A stretch of DNA of 64,000 bases from Mucilaginibacter sp. SJ (GTDB lineage Bacteria > Bacteroidota > Bacteroidia > Sphingobacteriales > Sphingobacteriaceae). Below, piece by piece: positions 34,127-43,224 of the stretch; position 1 is the first letter of the stretch; every line of letters starts with the position of its first letter. A program made the position numbers and the translations under genes. Location: assembly GCF_028993635.1 (NCBI RefSeq), contig NZ_CP118631.1, positions 3,534,001-3,598,000 of the forward strand, in the 5' to 3' direction. Under the pieces are notes generated by a model. That model was not told the origin of the DNA. It did not search any database and saw only the letters and a list, made by a program, of their open reading frames with translations.

Positions 34127-35158
34127 TCAAAAATCCACATAAACCAACCTGCAAACCTGCTTGCTGCTCCTGTTGGCATCGGTAACAATCAATGCCCCCT
34201 TCTTAAACAGGGCTATGCCTTCCCAGTTATTTTTTACACCATCAAATGAGCGCACATATCTCCACTGCTTACTTTTACGGGTATCAAGCATCACAATTGA
34301 TGCGTAGGGGTTATTGTGCAGATAGTCAGGATCAGCGCTCAACCTACTACCAAGCTCCGGTATTAGTTTACCTATAACCGCTTCAGGCTTTTTCACCCAA
34401 TCGTTATTTAGATAGGCATCATAATCACCATTCCAAAAATAGTTGACACCATAAATCTTCCCATCATTGGCTGCTGCTATGTCCGTGATCCTGAAATACA
34501 GGAATGGTGTTGTAATTTGCTGAGGCGCCTTACTAAACGAAGTATCTATCAAATAGCCGCAGCCGCCTTTAGGCATGGTATTAAACTCATAATAAGCCAG
34601 CAATTTGTTTTCTTTAGGAAGATAAGTAACACTTTCAAACCCGGCATTGCTGATGGATGGATATCTTCGCAGCGAAATAAAATGCTCCGGGTCAATTATC
34701 ACTTCTCCTTTAGCGGTATCTAATTTCCCCTTCAGTATAAAACAGTAAGCGTATTTATCGTCCGTTTCGATAGAAAGGAATACCGTATGATTAGCGATGC
34801 TGATAGCTTCAAAGCCTTCATAGTTTGTCTTTACAGAATCAGGCAGCAAATTCAGCCCTTTTACGCTGACGGTTTTATAGAATGATAATGCTGTGTCCTG
34901 TCCGCCAATAACCCTGTTAATACTATCTGCAAGGACACTATACAGGTTAAATGTACCATCCAATTTTGTTTCTTTATGATCGCCGTATTGCGGTTCGAGG
35001 TAAAGACGGCCGCCATAAATGGTCATACCCGAAAATTCTTCGTTCACACTGTTAATGGCTTTTGGCAGAGGAATGTTTTTATACACATGTTGTGCCCTTG
35101 CAGCCATTGCCGAAAGGACGGTTATAACCAGCATAAATAACGATCTTCTCTTTTTCAT
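34127..35158 (-). CDS. Secreted protein of unknown function
   Basis: 343 residues from the ATG at 35158, chosen because it begins a clear signal peptide (MKKRRSLFMLVITVLSAMAA, cleavage near ARAQ). A longer frame reaches 35323, but its added residues are encoded by an intergenic repeat and look non-coding. The mature part is rich in alternating strands and aromatic/Gly turns (GMTIYGGRLYLEPQYGD, YEGFEAISIANHTVFLSIE, GKIYGVNYFWNGDYDAYL), suggesting a beta-propeller of the kind seen in esterase-like phytase/SdiA-regulated proteins; this is a guess from pattern only. No catalytic residues assigned. Monocistronic. Confidence 0.7.
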   Translation of the reverse strand: MKKRRSLFMLVITVLSAMAARAQHVYKNIPLPKAINSVNEEFSGMTIYGGRLYLEPQYGDHKETKLDGTFNLYSVLADSINRVIGGQDTALSFYKTVSVKGLNLLPDSVKTNYEGFEAISIANHTVFLSIETDDKYAYCFILKGKLDTAKGEVIIDPEHFISLRRYPSISNAGFESVTYLPKENKLLAYYEFNTMPKGGCGYLIDTSFSKAPQQITTPFLYFRITDIAAANDGKIYGVNYFWNGDYDAYLNNDWVKKPEAVIGKLIPELGSRLSADPDYLHNNPYASIVMLDTRKSKQWRYVRSFDGVKNNWEGIALFKKGALIVTDANRSSKQVCRLVYVDF

Positions 35159-35217
35159 ATCGCCCGGATTATGTTGATTAAAAGTAGATAATAAAGTCGA
35201 AAAAAATTTAAACCTTG

Positions 35218-35322
35218 CCCCCGTTTGTAAACGAGTGCTAATATGGTTTGCGGCCGCATTGCCATTAGCGTTACAAACACACCCAGGATACACGCCCGTT
35301 TGCAAACCAGCGCGAGTTAGCA
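35218..35322. repeat. GTTTGYAAAC-type dispersed repeat
   Basis: Two direct copies of CCCGTTTGYAAACSAG (35218-35235 and 35295-35310), each centred on a GTTTGYAAAC near-palindrome and followed by GTGCTAA or GAGTTAGC. A GTTACAAACAC fragment lies between. The repeat occupies the promoter-distal part of the 354-base region upstream of the secreted-protein gene; the rest (35323-35512) is AT-rich with nothing recognised. Confidence 0.55.
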
Positions 35323-35512
35323 TTTATAAATGTAAACCCTACGCCAATCAATAAAACCCACTTTAACACGTTATATATTACCACAAGCAACTAAATAGTG
35401 TATATTGGGACTTAACAGGGCCGGATTTAACAATTATCAGCAAACATTGTGAGTGTTAAACAGATATATCCGCCGCTATATATAACGATTTAACACTTTT
35501 TAACATTTAAGC

Positions 35513-35578
35513 ATGGATTTTAGTTGGCGAAAAATTGAGCGGGTGTTTAAGTTTGCCTACCGAAACGAAAAAAATTAA
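35513..35578 (+). CDS. Candidate 21-codon upstream ORF overlapping the moxR start
   Basis: ATG at 35513 opens 21 codons (MDFSWRKIERVFKFAYRNEK, one more Asn) ending in TAA whose last A is the first base of the moxR ATG (TAATG). The peptide is basic and amphipathic. The stop-start overlap would couple moxR translation to that of the leader. It could equally be chance; there is no other support. Confidence 0.35.
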   Translation: MDFSWRKIERVFKFAYRNEKN

Positions 35579-36633
35579 TGGAAGAACAAAATAGTTACAC
35601 AGGAAATGTTTCATCAGCAGCTCCGGCAGCTCCAACATCGTATTCAACCGATATCAGGGCGCTGAATGAAATGATACAAAGGGAAAGCGCGTTTATCGAC
35701 CTGCTGCTTATGGAGATGGATAAAGTGATCGTTGGTCAGCGTTATATGGTTGAGCGTTTGCTGATCGGTTTACTGGCCAACGGGCATATTTTATTGGAAG
35801 GAGTACCCGGATTGGCAAAAACCTTAGCCATCAATACACTGTCAAGAGCTATTCAGGCTGATTTTAGCCGGATCCAGTTTACACCGGATCTACTCCCTGC
35901 CGACGTATTGGGTACCATGATCTACAACCAAAAGAAAGAAGAGTTCATTGTGCGCAAAGGACCAATCTTCTCCAACTTTGTTTTGGCCGATGAGATCAAC
36001 CGTGCGCCTGCCAAAGTGCAAAGCGCGCTGCTTGAGGCCATGCAGGAACGCCAGGTAACTATCGGCGATACCACCTATAAACTGCCCGATCCGTTCCTGG
36101 TACTGGCAACCCAAAACCCTATTGAGCAGGAAGGCACTTATCCCCTGCCCGAGGCACAGGTTGACCGTTTTATGCTGAAAGTGGTAATCAAATATCCCAA
36201 CAAGGAGGATGAGAAAAAGATCATGCGTGCCAATATTTCACCAAGCGGCATGGCAAAACCAAACGCTATCATCAAGCCGGAAGAGATCATTAAAGCCCGC
36301 CAGATTGTGCGCGAGGTTTACATGGATGAAAAGATAGAGCAATACATCATCGATATTGTTTTCGCTACCCGTTTCCCTGATCAGTTTAAGCTTGCTAAAT
36401 ACAAAACGTTGATCACCTTTGGTGCGTCGCCAAGGGCAAGTATCAGTTTGGCACTGGCAGCAAAGGCATATGCCTTTATTAAACGCCGTGGCTATGTGAT
36501 CCCTGAGGATGTACGTGCAGTTTGTCATGATGTGTTAAGGCACCGTGTGGGCTTAAGCTACGAGGCCGAAGCAGAAAACATCACCAGTGAGGATATTATC
36601 ACAGGCATCCTGAACGTGGTTGAGGTACCGTAG
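35578..36633 (+). CDS. MoxR-family AAA+ ATPase
   Basis: 351 residues. Walker A GVPGLAKT (75-82), Walker B VLADEINRAP (Asp-Glu at 138-139), sensor 1 FLVLATQNPIEQEGTYPLPEAQVDRF, and sensor 2 ASPRASISL. The N-terminal 25 residues are Ala/Pro/Ser-rich. Family knowledge: MoxR ATPases act as chaperones that load metal ions or assemble VWA-domain proteins, which here are encoded just downstream (DUF58, BatA, BatB). First annotated gene of the Bat operon; separated from the DUF58 gene by a 100-bp palindromic repeat. Confidence 0.95.
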   Translation: MEEQNSYTGNVSSAAPAAPTSYSTDIRALNEMIQRESAFIDLLLMEMDKVIVGQRYMVERLLIGLLANGHILLEGVPGLAKTLAINTLSRAIQADFSRIQFTPDLLPADVLGTMIYNQKKEEFIVRKGPIFSNFVLADEINRAPAKVQSALLEAMQERQVTIGDTTYKLPDPFLVLATQNPIEQEGTYPLPEAQVDRFMLKVVIKYPNKEDEKKIMRANISPSGMAKPNAIIKPEEIIKARQIVREVYMDEKIEQYIIDIVFATRFPDQFKLAKYKTLITFGASPRASISLALAAKAYAFIKRRGYVIPEDVRAVCHDVLRHRVGLSYEAEAENITSEDIITGILNVVEVP

Positions 36634-36733
36634 GCCTCACCCCGGCCCTCTCCAAAGGAGAGGGAGTTAAAAGTTAAACTAAATTAAAATAGACTTTTCA
36701 AGTCCTCTCCTTTGGAGAGGATTTAGGTGAGGC
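36634..36733. repeat. 100-bp nested palindrome inside the Bat operon
   Basis: Outer ends GCCTCACC (36634-36641) and GGTGAGGC (36726-36733) pair perfectly; inside are two self-complementary blocks, CCCTCTCCAAAGGAGAGGG (36646-36664) and TCCTCTCCTTTGGAGAGGA (36703-36721). It begins one base after the moxR stop codon and ends 6 bp before the next start codon. This CTCTCC-AAAGG-AGAG repeat class is frequent in Bacteroidota. Confidence 0.9.
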
Positions 36734-36739
36734 ATCATT

Positions 36740-37621
36740 ATGGCTAAAGACACCAAGGATCTGCTAAAAAAGGTAAGGAAGATAGAGATCAAAACCCGTG
36801 GCTTAAGTAACCACTTATTTTCGGGCGAGTATCACTCGGCTTTCAAGGGGCGTGGTATGGCCTTTAGCGAGGTGCGCGAATACCAGATCGGCGACGAGAT
36901 CCGTACTATAGACTGGAACGTAACGGCCCGCTTCAATGCGCCATACGTAAAAGTATTTGAAGAGGAGCGCGAGCTTACCGTGATGTTATTGATGGATGTG
37001 AGCGGTTCCGAAAACTTCGGTACACAAAATCAGCAAAAACAAGATCTCGCTACCGAACTTTGCGCGGTACTGGCATTTTCGGCCATACAGAACAACGATA
37101 AAGTGGGCGTGATCTTTTTCAGCGATAAGATCGAAAAGTTTATTCCACCTAAAAAGGGCCGTAGCCATATCCTGATGATCATCCGTGAGCTGATTGCTTT
37201 CCAGCCCGAAAACAAGGGCACCAATATGGCCGAGGCGCTGAAATACTTCACAAGCGTTATCAAAAAGAAATGTACGGCGTTTGTGATCTCTGATTTTATT
37301 ACGCCCGAATTTGAAAGTGAGCTCAAGATCGCCAATAAAAAACACGATATCATCGCTTTAAAACTGTACGATAAACACGAAGAAGAGTTCCCGAACCTGG
37401 GCCTCATCCCGGTTAAAGACGAAGAAAGCGGCCACATCATGTGGGTAAATACAGGTGATAAAGCCGTCCGCGACGCCTTTAAATGGGATGCAGTGAAACG
37501 CAACGCCGCCCTGCAGGATGCCTTTCGCCGTTCGGGGGTTGATTATACCACCATTGGCACACATGAATCATACGTTAAACCATTAATGACATTATTTAAA
37601 AAGCGGGAAGGCCGGCGGTAA
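36740..37621 (+). CDS. DUF58 domain protein (VWA-like)
   Basis: 293 residues, no TM segment. Signature GRGMAFSEVREYQIGDEIRTIDWNVTARF (about 35-63, quoted in part: EYQIGDEIRTIDWN) is the DUF58 core; LLMDVSGSENFG (about 79-90) is a MIDAS-like DxSxS metal site, so a von Willebrand A-like fold follows. Standard partner of MoxR in Bacteroidota; probably cytosolic and membrane-associated through partners. Starts 6 bp after the palindromic repeat. Confidence 0.93.
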   Translation: MAKDTKDLLKKVRKIEIKTRGLSNHLFSGEYHSAFKGRGMAFSEVREYQIGDEIRTIDWNVTARFNAPYVKVFEEERELTVMLLMDVSGSENFGTQNQQKQDLATELCAVLAFSAIQNNDKVGVIFFSDKIEKFIPPKKGRSHILMIIRELIAFQPENKGTNMAEALKYFTSVIKKKCTAFVISDFITPEFESELKIANKKHDIIALKLYDKHEEEFPNLGLIPVKDEESGHIMWVNTGDKAVRDAFKWDAVKRNAALQDAFRRSGVDYTTIGTHESYVKPLMTLFKKREGRR

Positions 37622-37626
37622 AATAT

Positions 37627-38589
37627 ATGAACAGGTACATGAAATTCACCCTGGTTATGTTGGTATTGCTTGCAGGCTTTTACCAAACAGGCAGGGCACA
37701 AAACTTTGGGGCTAAGGCTACACTGGATAAAAAATCCATCGCAATAGGCGAACAAACACAGTTCAATTTAAGCATCCGTTTTCATGCTAAGGATAGCATC
37801 GGGTTTCCTAAACTGGCCGACAGTATAGGAAAAATCCAGCTCGTTAAATTTAAGGCCGATACTGCTTTTGACCCGGGCGATAAATCCATCAAAACCATAA
37901 CCCGGCATTATACTATCACTGCTTTCGACAGTGGTATGTATGTAATCCCGTCGTACGTATTTAAATCGCCGGTAGGTGATTTACCAACGGATACATTAAA
38001 CCTTGATGTAAGAACTGTTGCGGTTGATACAACTAAAGCATTTTATGATATTAAACAGCCGCTTACCATTAAATATACTTTTTGGGATTGGCTGCGTGAT
38101 AACTGGAAGCTGATTGCAGGTATACTGGCAGGCTTAATTGTTGGTGGAGGTTCGATATTTTATCTGCTCAAAAAGCCTAAAAAAGAAGTTGTTGTTGAAG
38201 AGGTTAAACCCGACATTCCGCTGCATATCCAGGCACTTCAAAAGCTTGAGGAGATCAAAAGCAAACAGCTCTGGCAGCACGATCAGGTTAAGCAATATTA
38301 CATTGAACTGAGCGACGTGGTGCGCGAGTACCTTGAAAAACGGTACAACATCCAAGCCCTGGAGCAAACATCCGAAGAGATTTTTGCCAGCCTACGGCAC
38401 ATGGACATAGCCAGTGAAGACAGGAACCTGCTAAGGCAATTGCTTGTGCTATCAGACATGGTGAAGTTTGCCAAAGAGAAACCTTCGGCAAACGAAAATG
38501 AAAAGAGCATGGAAAACGCTGTTACTTTTATTAAAGACACGCAAGCCCATGCCCGGCCAACAGATGTGAAGGGAGATGAGGCAAAATGA
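37627..38589 (+). CDS. Bat-operon membrane protein, unnamed (BatD-like small partner)
   Basis: 320 residues. Signal peptide (about 1-25, ending GRAQ), then a periplasmic beta-rich domain (about 27-150) that resembles the BatD N-terminal repeats (ATLDKKSIAIGEQTQFNLSI), one TM helix (about 159-181) and a cytoplasmic C-terminal region with LSDVVREYLEKRYNIQALEQT, close to a segment in BatD C-termini. Located between the DUF58 gene and batA, overlapping batA by 4 bp (ATGA). Exact role not known; probably part of the inner-membrane Bat complex. Confidence 0.8.
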   Translation: MNRYMKFTLVMLVLLAGFYQTGRAQNFGAKATLDKKSIAIGEQTQFNLSIRFHAKDSIGFPKLADSIGKIQLVKFKADTAFDPGDKSIKTITRHYTITAFDSGMYVIPSYVFKSPVGDLPTDTLNLDVRTVAVDTTKAFYDIKQPLTIKYTFWDWLRDNWKLIAGILAGLIVGGGSIFYLLKKPKKEVVVEEVKPDIPLHIQALQKLEEIKSKQLWQHDQVKQYYIELSDVVREYLEKRYNIQALEQTSEEIFASLRHMDIASEDRNLLRQLLVLSDMVKFAKEKPSANENEKSMENAVTFIKDTQAHARPTDVKGDEAK

Positions 38590-39590
38590 TTTGGTTTAAA
38601 GGAATAGAATTTGCTCATCCGGGCTTTTTCTGGCTGTTCATCAGCATTCCGCTTATGGTGGGCTGGTACATCTGGAAACAAAAGCAACTACAGGGTAACC
38701 TGGCCATGCCTACCGTAAGGGGTTTCGCCATGATCACCAAAAGCATGCTGCCCCGTTTCAGGCATTTAAGCATCATATTGCGTTCGTTAGCTATGGCTGC
38801 GCTAATTGTTGCGCTCGCAAGACCGCAATCGTCGTTAAGCTGGCAAGATACCACTACCGAAGGTATCGATATCGTTATTGCATCAGATATCTCGGGCAGT
38901 ATGCTTGCCGAAGATTTTAAGCCCAACAGGCTTGAGGCCGGCAAAAACATCGCCATCGATTTTATCCAGAACCGCCCTAATGACAGGATCGGCCTGGTAG
39001 TTTTCAGTGGTGAAAGCTTTACGCAATGTCCGCTCACCATCGATCACTCGGTATTGGTAAATCTTTATGCCGACATCAAAAACGGGATGATTGAAGATGG
39101 AACCGCCATTGGCATGGGTTTGGCAACAGCTGTAAACCGTTTAAAGGATAGCGAAGCCAAAAGTAAAGTAGTGATCCTGCTTACGGATGGTTCAAACAAT
39201 TCGGGCTCTATCCCTCCGGTTACCGCTGCCGAAATTGCCAAACAGTTTGGTGTAAGGGTTTATACAGTTGGTATAGGTACCAACGGCTATGCCCCCTATC
39301 CTGTTCAAACGCCAATGGGTGTACAATACCAGCGCATGAAGGTTGATATTGACGAAGGTACGCTGAACAAAATTGCCACCATTACCGGCGGCAAATACTT
39401 CAGGGCTACCAACAACAGCGCATTGAAGGATATTTACGAACAGATTGACAAACTGGAAAAAGCCAAGATTGATGTTACCCAGTACCGCAAAAAAACAGAG
39501 CGCTTTTTACCGTTCGCAATTATCGCACTGGCGCTTTTATCGTTGGAATTTTTAACAAGACACACCCTGCTTAAGGGAGCTATAACATAA
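38586..39590 (+). CDS. batA: BatA, VWA-domain membrane protein
   Basis: 334 residues. TM helices near 14-32 and 58-78 precede the VWA domain (about 91-290), which has an intact MIDAS: DISGSMLAEDF (Asp-x-Ser-x-Ser), and LLTDGSNNSG. A final TM helix lies near 305-325. Family knowledge: Bat (Bacteroides aerotolerance) proteins form an inner-membrane complex facing the periplasm. Overlaps the gene before by 4 bp and batB follows after 4 bp. Confidence 0.92.
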   Translation: MIWFKGIEFAHPGFFWLFISIPLMVGWYIWKQKQLQGNLAMPTVRGFAMITKSMLPRFRHLSIILRSLAMAALIVALARPQSSLSWQDTTTEGIDIVIASDISGSMLAEDFKPNRLEAGKNIAIDFIQNRPNDRIGLVVFSGESFTQCPLTIDHSVLVNLYADIKNGMIEDGTAIGMGLATAVNRLKDSEAKSKVVILLTDGSNNSGSIPPVTAAEIAKQFGVRVYTVGIGTNGYAPYPVQTPMGVQYQRMKVDIDEGTLNKIATITGGKYFRATNNSALKDIYEQIDKLEKAKIDVTQYRKKTERFLPFAIIALALLSLEFLTRHTLLKGAIT

Positions 39591-39594
39591 CAGC

Positions 39595-40635
39595 ATGCTA
39601 CGTTTTGCAAATACAGAATTTTTATGGGGATTGCTTGCTATTCCGCTGCTGCTCTTTATTTTTTTGAGGGTAAACTGGTGGAAACGTAAGGCAATTGCCT
39701 CATTGGGTAATAAGGAGGTGGTGATGCAGCTGATGCCACAGGTATCCTTTTCACGCCCCTGGATCAAGTTCATCTTTTTCATTTTAGCCTATGCCCTTGT
39801 TGTTATCGGCATAGCCGATCCGCAATTGGGTTCAAAAACAGAGGAGGTAAAACGCAAAGGCGCTGATCTGATGATCCTGCTCGACGTATCAAACAGTATG
39901 CTGGCGCAAGATTTAGCGCCTAATCGCCTGGAAAACGCCAAGCGTGCATTATCCCAGCTGATTGATAAACTGCATGACGACCGTATTGGCATCGTTGTAT
40001 TTGCGGGCCAGGCCTATGTACAGCTCCCGGTAACTACGGATTATGCGGCAGCTAAACTGTTCCTCAATACCATTAATACCGAAATGGTACCAACACAGGG
40101 AACAGCTATTGGCGCTGCAATTAACCTGGGGATGCAGTCGTTTGACTTTAAGAACGGTACAGGTAAATCCATGATCATTATTACCGATGGCGAAAACCAT
40201 GAGGATGATGCTGTATCGGCAGCCAAAGCCGCTTTAGCCAAAAATGTTACTGTGAACGTAGTTGGTGTAGGATCTGAAGAGGGCGCGCCGGTTCCAATTT
40301 ACCAGGGCGGCAAACAAGTTGGTTTTCATAATGACAGCACCGGGCATCCTGTAGTTAGCAAGCTGGATGAAACCATGGGTAAGGAGATTGCCGCAGCAGG
40401 AAGCGGTGTTTACGTGCGGGCCAACAATGCCAACAGCGGCCTTAATATTGTGATGGACCAGATTGCCAAGGTGCAACGCAAAATGACGGATACCAAACAG
40501 TTTAAGGATTTTGAAGACAGGTTCCAGTTTTTCCTGGCCATTGCCTTTGTCCTGTTACTGGCCGAGTTTTTTATCTCTATCCGCAAAAACATGCGCCTAA
40601 GCAAGATCAAATTATTTGAAGTAAAAAACACATGA
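39595..40635 (+). CDS. batB: BatB, VWA-domain membrane protein
   Basis: 346 residues, paralogue of BatA. N-terminal TM helices (about 9-25 and 55-75), then a VWA domain with the MIDAS DVSNSMLAQDLAPNR (about 97-111) and IITDGENHEDD, and a C-terminal TM helix (about 311-330). The equal design, adjacency and identical APNR/KPNR extension after the MIDAS suggest a BatA-BatB heteromer. Overlaps batC by 4 bp. Confidence 0.92.
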   Translation: MLRFANTEFLWGLLAIPLLLFIFLRVNWWKRKAIASLGNKEVVMQLMPQVSFSRPWIKFIFFILAYALVVIGIADPQLGSKTEEVKRKGADLMILLDVSNSMLAQDLAPNRLENAKRALSQLIDKLHDDRIGIVVFAGQAYVQLPVTTDYAAAKLFLNTINTEMVPTQGTAIGAAINLGMQSFDFKNGTGKSMIIITDGENHEDDAVSAAKAALAKNVTVNVVGVGSEEGAPVPIYQGGKQVGFHNDSTGHPVVSKLDETMGKEIAAAGSGVYVRANNANSGLNIVMDQIAKVQRKMTDTKQFKDFEDRFQFFLAIAFVLLLAEFFISIRKNMRLSKIKLFEVKNT

Positions 40636-41381
40636 AGCAATATATCATAGCCATTTTATTAGTGCTGCAGGCTTCATTTCTTTTTGCCCAGCAGGAAAGG
40701 AAATACCTGAGGCAGGGTGACGAACTCTATCAGCAAAAAAAGTATAAAGAGGCCGAAGCCGCATACCGCCAGGCCATGAGCAAAAAGGCCAAAACCCTTG
40801 AGGGCAATTTTAACCTTGGCGACGCCATGTTTAAGCAGAAAAAGTACGATGATGCAGCCGCACAGTTCAATAAGCTGGCAACTGCATCCATTGATAAAAA
40901 TGTGAAAGCCGGCGCGTATCACAACATTGGTAACTCTTTTTTAACCCAAAAAAAATACCAGGAAAGTATCGACGCTTATAAAAAAGCGCTGGTTAATAAC
41001 CCTAAAGATGAAGAAACCCGGTATAACCTTGCTTATGCCCAAAAAATGCTAAAAAACCAACAGGACAAGAATAAAGGCGGCGGGGGCAATAATAATAAGG
41101 ACAAAAACAAGGATAAGAACAAAGATAATAAGGACAATAAGGATAAAGACAAGAACGATAAGAAAGACCAGGATAAAAACAAGCAGGACCAGGACAAGAA
41201 GGATCAGGATAAGCAAAAACAGGATCAGAAAGATCAGCAGGGGCAACAGCCAAATCAGTTGTCAAAAGATGATGCCCAGCGGATGCTTGATGCCCTTAAC
41301 AATGATGAAAAGCAAACCCAGGATAAGCTTAAGAATAAAAAATTAAAAGGTGCTAAGGTGCCTATTTCAAAAGATTGGTAA
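40632..41381 (+). CDS. batC: BatC, TPR protein with Lys/Asp/Asn tail
   Basis: 249 residues. Signal peptide (1-19, FAQQ), three tetratricopeptide repeats (about 23-140; GNFNLGDAMFKQKKYDDAAAQF, quoted in part), and a highly charged low-complexity stretch of Lys, Asp, Asn and Gln (about 147-205; DNA 41070-41235). Periplasmic; TPRs probably bind BatA/B/D. The tail would be disordered. The overlap with batB and 24 bp before batD place it in the operon. Confidence 0.88.
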   Translation: MKQYIIAILLVLQASFLFAQQERKYLRQGDELYQQKKYKEAEAAYRQAMSKKAKTLEGNFNLGDAMFKQKKYDDAAAQFNKLATASIDKNVKAGAYHNIGNSFLTQKKYQESIDAYKKALVNNPKDEETRYNLAYAQKMLKNQQDKNKGGGGNNNKDKNKDKNKDNKDNKDKDKNDKKDQDKNKQDQDKKDQDKQKQDQKDQQGQQPNQLSKDDAQRMLDALNNDEKQTQDKLKNKKLKGAKVPISKDW

Positions 41382-41405
41382 ATCTTTGTTGTTTTGTAGA
41401 TACTA

Positions 41406-43223
41406 ATGAAAATTAAACTTTCCATATTAACGCTGCTGTTGTGTTGCTCAAGCCTGGTTTTTGCACAGGTAAAGTTTACGGCATCGGTAAATAAAAGCAC
41501 TATAGGCACGGGCGAAGTACTTGAAGTTACCTTTTCCATCAACGCCAATGCCGATCGTTTTGCGCCGCCTGCTTTTGGCGGTTTCCAGGTGGTTGGAGGT
41601 CCCAATGTATCCAATAGCATTTCTATGATTAATGGGGTTACTTCGGCAAGCATAGCATATGGGTATGATCTTGTACCAACAAAAGAAGGTGAAATAACCA
41701 TTGGCCCCGCTACTATTGTAGCAGGCGGAAGGCCCTACAGTACTGCTCCGATTAAAATTAAAGTAGTAAAAGGCCAGGGCGGCCAGGCCAGTCAGCAGGC
41801 CCAGCAACAAGGCAGTAACGGCCCCGATAGCCGCAACATTCAAAAAGGGCGTGTAAGCGATATCTCCAAATCATTGTTTTTACGTGCCGAGGTAGATAAA
41901 ACAACGGCCTATATGGGTCAGCAGATCATGATGAACCTGCGCCTTTACACCCGGGTTAACATCGCCAACGGCGAACCTGAAAAAATCCCCGATCTTAACG
42001 GATTTTACAGCCAGGAGATCAAAAACAACAATCCAAATGCCCAATGGCGCACCGAGATTTTAAATGGTGTACGGTACAACGTAACCGATATTAAACAAAC
42101 GGTGCTATTCCCCGAGCATGAGGGTAATATCACCATTGAGCCCTCTGTCATGAACTTCATAGTGAGGCAGCAAGCTGCTTCATCATCAGGCGATCCCTTC
42201 GATGCATTTTTTGGCGGATACGAGGATGTGAAATATAAGGTTAAAAGCGCGCCTGTGGTTATCCACGTAAAACCATTGCCACTGGCAGGCAAACCCGCCG
42301 AGTTTACCGGTGCTGTGGGTAAATTTAATATCGAGGCTTCACTTGATAAAAATGATGTTAAGGCCAACGATGCCATCAATTTCCAGGTAAAGGTAAGCGG
42401 TGCAGGAAACCTGAAATTATTAAAACCGATAAGTCCAAGTTTCCCGGCTGATTTTGAAAAATACGAGCCTAAAATAACGGATACCATTACCATAAATGCC
42501 AGCGGGGCATCAGGCAACAGGAAATACACCTATCTGCTGATTCCAAGGCACCAAGGCGATTTTACTATCGATCCTGTTAAGTTTGCCTACTTTAACCCCG
42601 CAACAGGCAGGTATGTTTCATTGAGCACCCCGGCATTTCATGTTAAGGTTGCCAAAGGCACCGGCGATGGCAGTAATGTTACCGCTTTTTCAAACGCGGG
42701 CAAGCAGGATGTTAAGGTGCTGAGCAATGACATCCGCTACATAAAAACCGGCAGCGAGTTAAACGAAGTAGGCAGCGATTTTTACGGTTCAGGATTATAT
42801 TATTTCCTGCTGATCTTTGGTCCGGCAAGTTTTCTTGGAGCCTTGGTTTACGGCAAATGGCGCGATAAAAACAATGCCGACGTGGTAGGCTTAAAAAGCA
42901 GGAAGGCGGGTAAAGTGGCAGCCAAACACCTTGCCAGTGCCAAACTGCAGTTAAACGATAAAAAAGCATTTTATGAAAACCTGTTTCGCGGTCTGTACGG
43001 TTATTTGAGTGATAAGCTTAATATTCCTTACGCTGATCTGAACCGTGAGAAAATAGCATCAGAGCTGAAAGCCCGTTCACTTGATGAAAGCCTCATTAAT
43101 GAGATGTTGGACACCCTCGACCTTTGCGAAATGGCGCGCTATGCACCGGTATCGGGCATTACAGCGCAACAGGTGTTTGATAAGGCCCAGAACATGATCA
43201 ATAACATTGAAAATAAAATATAA
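41406..43223 (+). CDS. batD: BatD family protein
   Basis: 605 residues. Signal peptide (ends VFAQ), large periplasmic part of BatD-type beta domains (VKFTASVNKSTIGTGEVLEV at 20-39; EFTGAVGKFNIEASLDKNDV at about 299-318), one TM helix near 460-480 (LYYFLLIFGPASFLGALVYG), and a cytoplasmic C-terminal region (about 500-605). Matches the family in length and order. Probably tethers the TPR and VWA parts of the complex at the inner membrane. Confidence 0.92.
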   Translation: MKIKLSILTLLLCCSSLVFAQVKFTASVNKSTIGTGEVLEVTFSINANADRFAPPAFGGFQVVGGPNVSNSISMINGVTSASIAYGYDLVPTKEGEITIGPATIVAGGRPYSTAPIKIKVVKGQGGQASQQAQQQGSNGPDSRNIQKGRVSDISKSLFLRAEVDKTTAYMGQQIMMNLRLYTRVNIANGEPEKIPDLNGFYSQEIKNNNPNAQWRTEILNGVRYNVTDIKQTVLFPEHEGNITIEPSVMNFIVRQQAASSSGDPFDAFFGGYEDVKYKVKSAPVVIHVKPLPLAGKPAEFTGAVGKFNIEASLDKNDVKANDAINFQVKVSGAGNLKLLKPISPSFPADFEKYEPKITDTITINASGASGNRKYTYLLIPRHQGDFTIDPVKFAYFNPATGRYVSLSTPAFHVKVAKGTGDGSNVTAFSNAGKQDVKVLSNDIRYIKTGSELNEVGSDFYGSGLYYFLLIFGPASFLGALVYGKWRDKNNADVVGLKSRKAGKVAAKHLASAKLQLNDKKAFYENLFRGLYGYLSDKLNIPYADLNREKIASELKARSLDESLINEMLDTLDLCEMARYAPVSGITAQQVFDKAQNMINNIENKI

Positions 43224-43224
43224 C

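Noticed and set aside
33939..34154. A 71-codon minus-strand frame
   Set aside because: It lies wholly in the tandem dispersed repeat.
35159..35323. Upstream extension of the secreted protein at 34127
   Set aside because: The extension is coded by an intergenic GTTTGYAAAC repeat and precedes a perfect signal peptide start at 35158.
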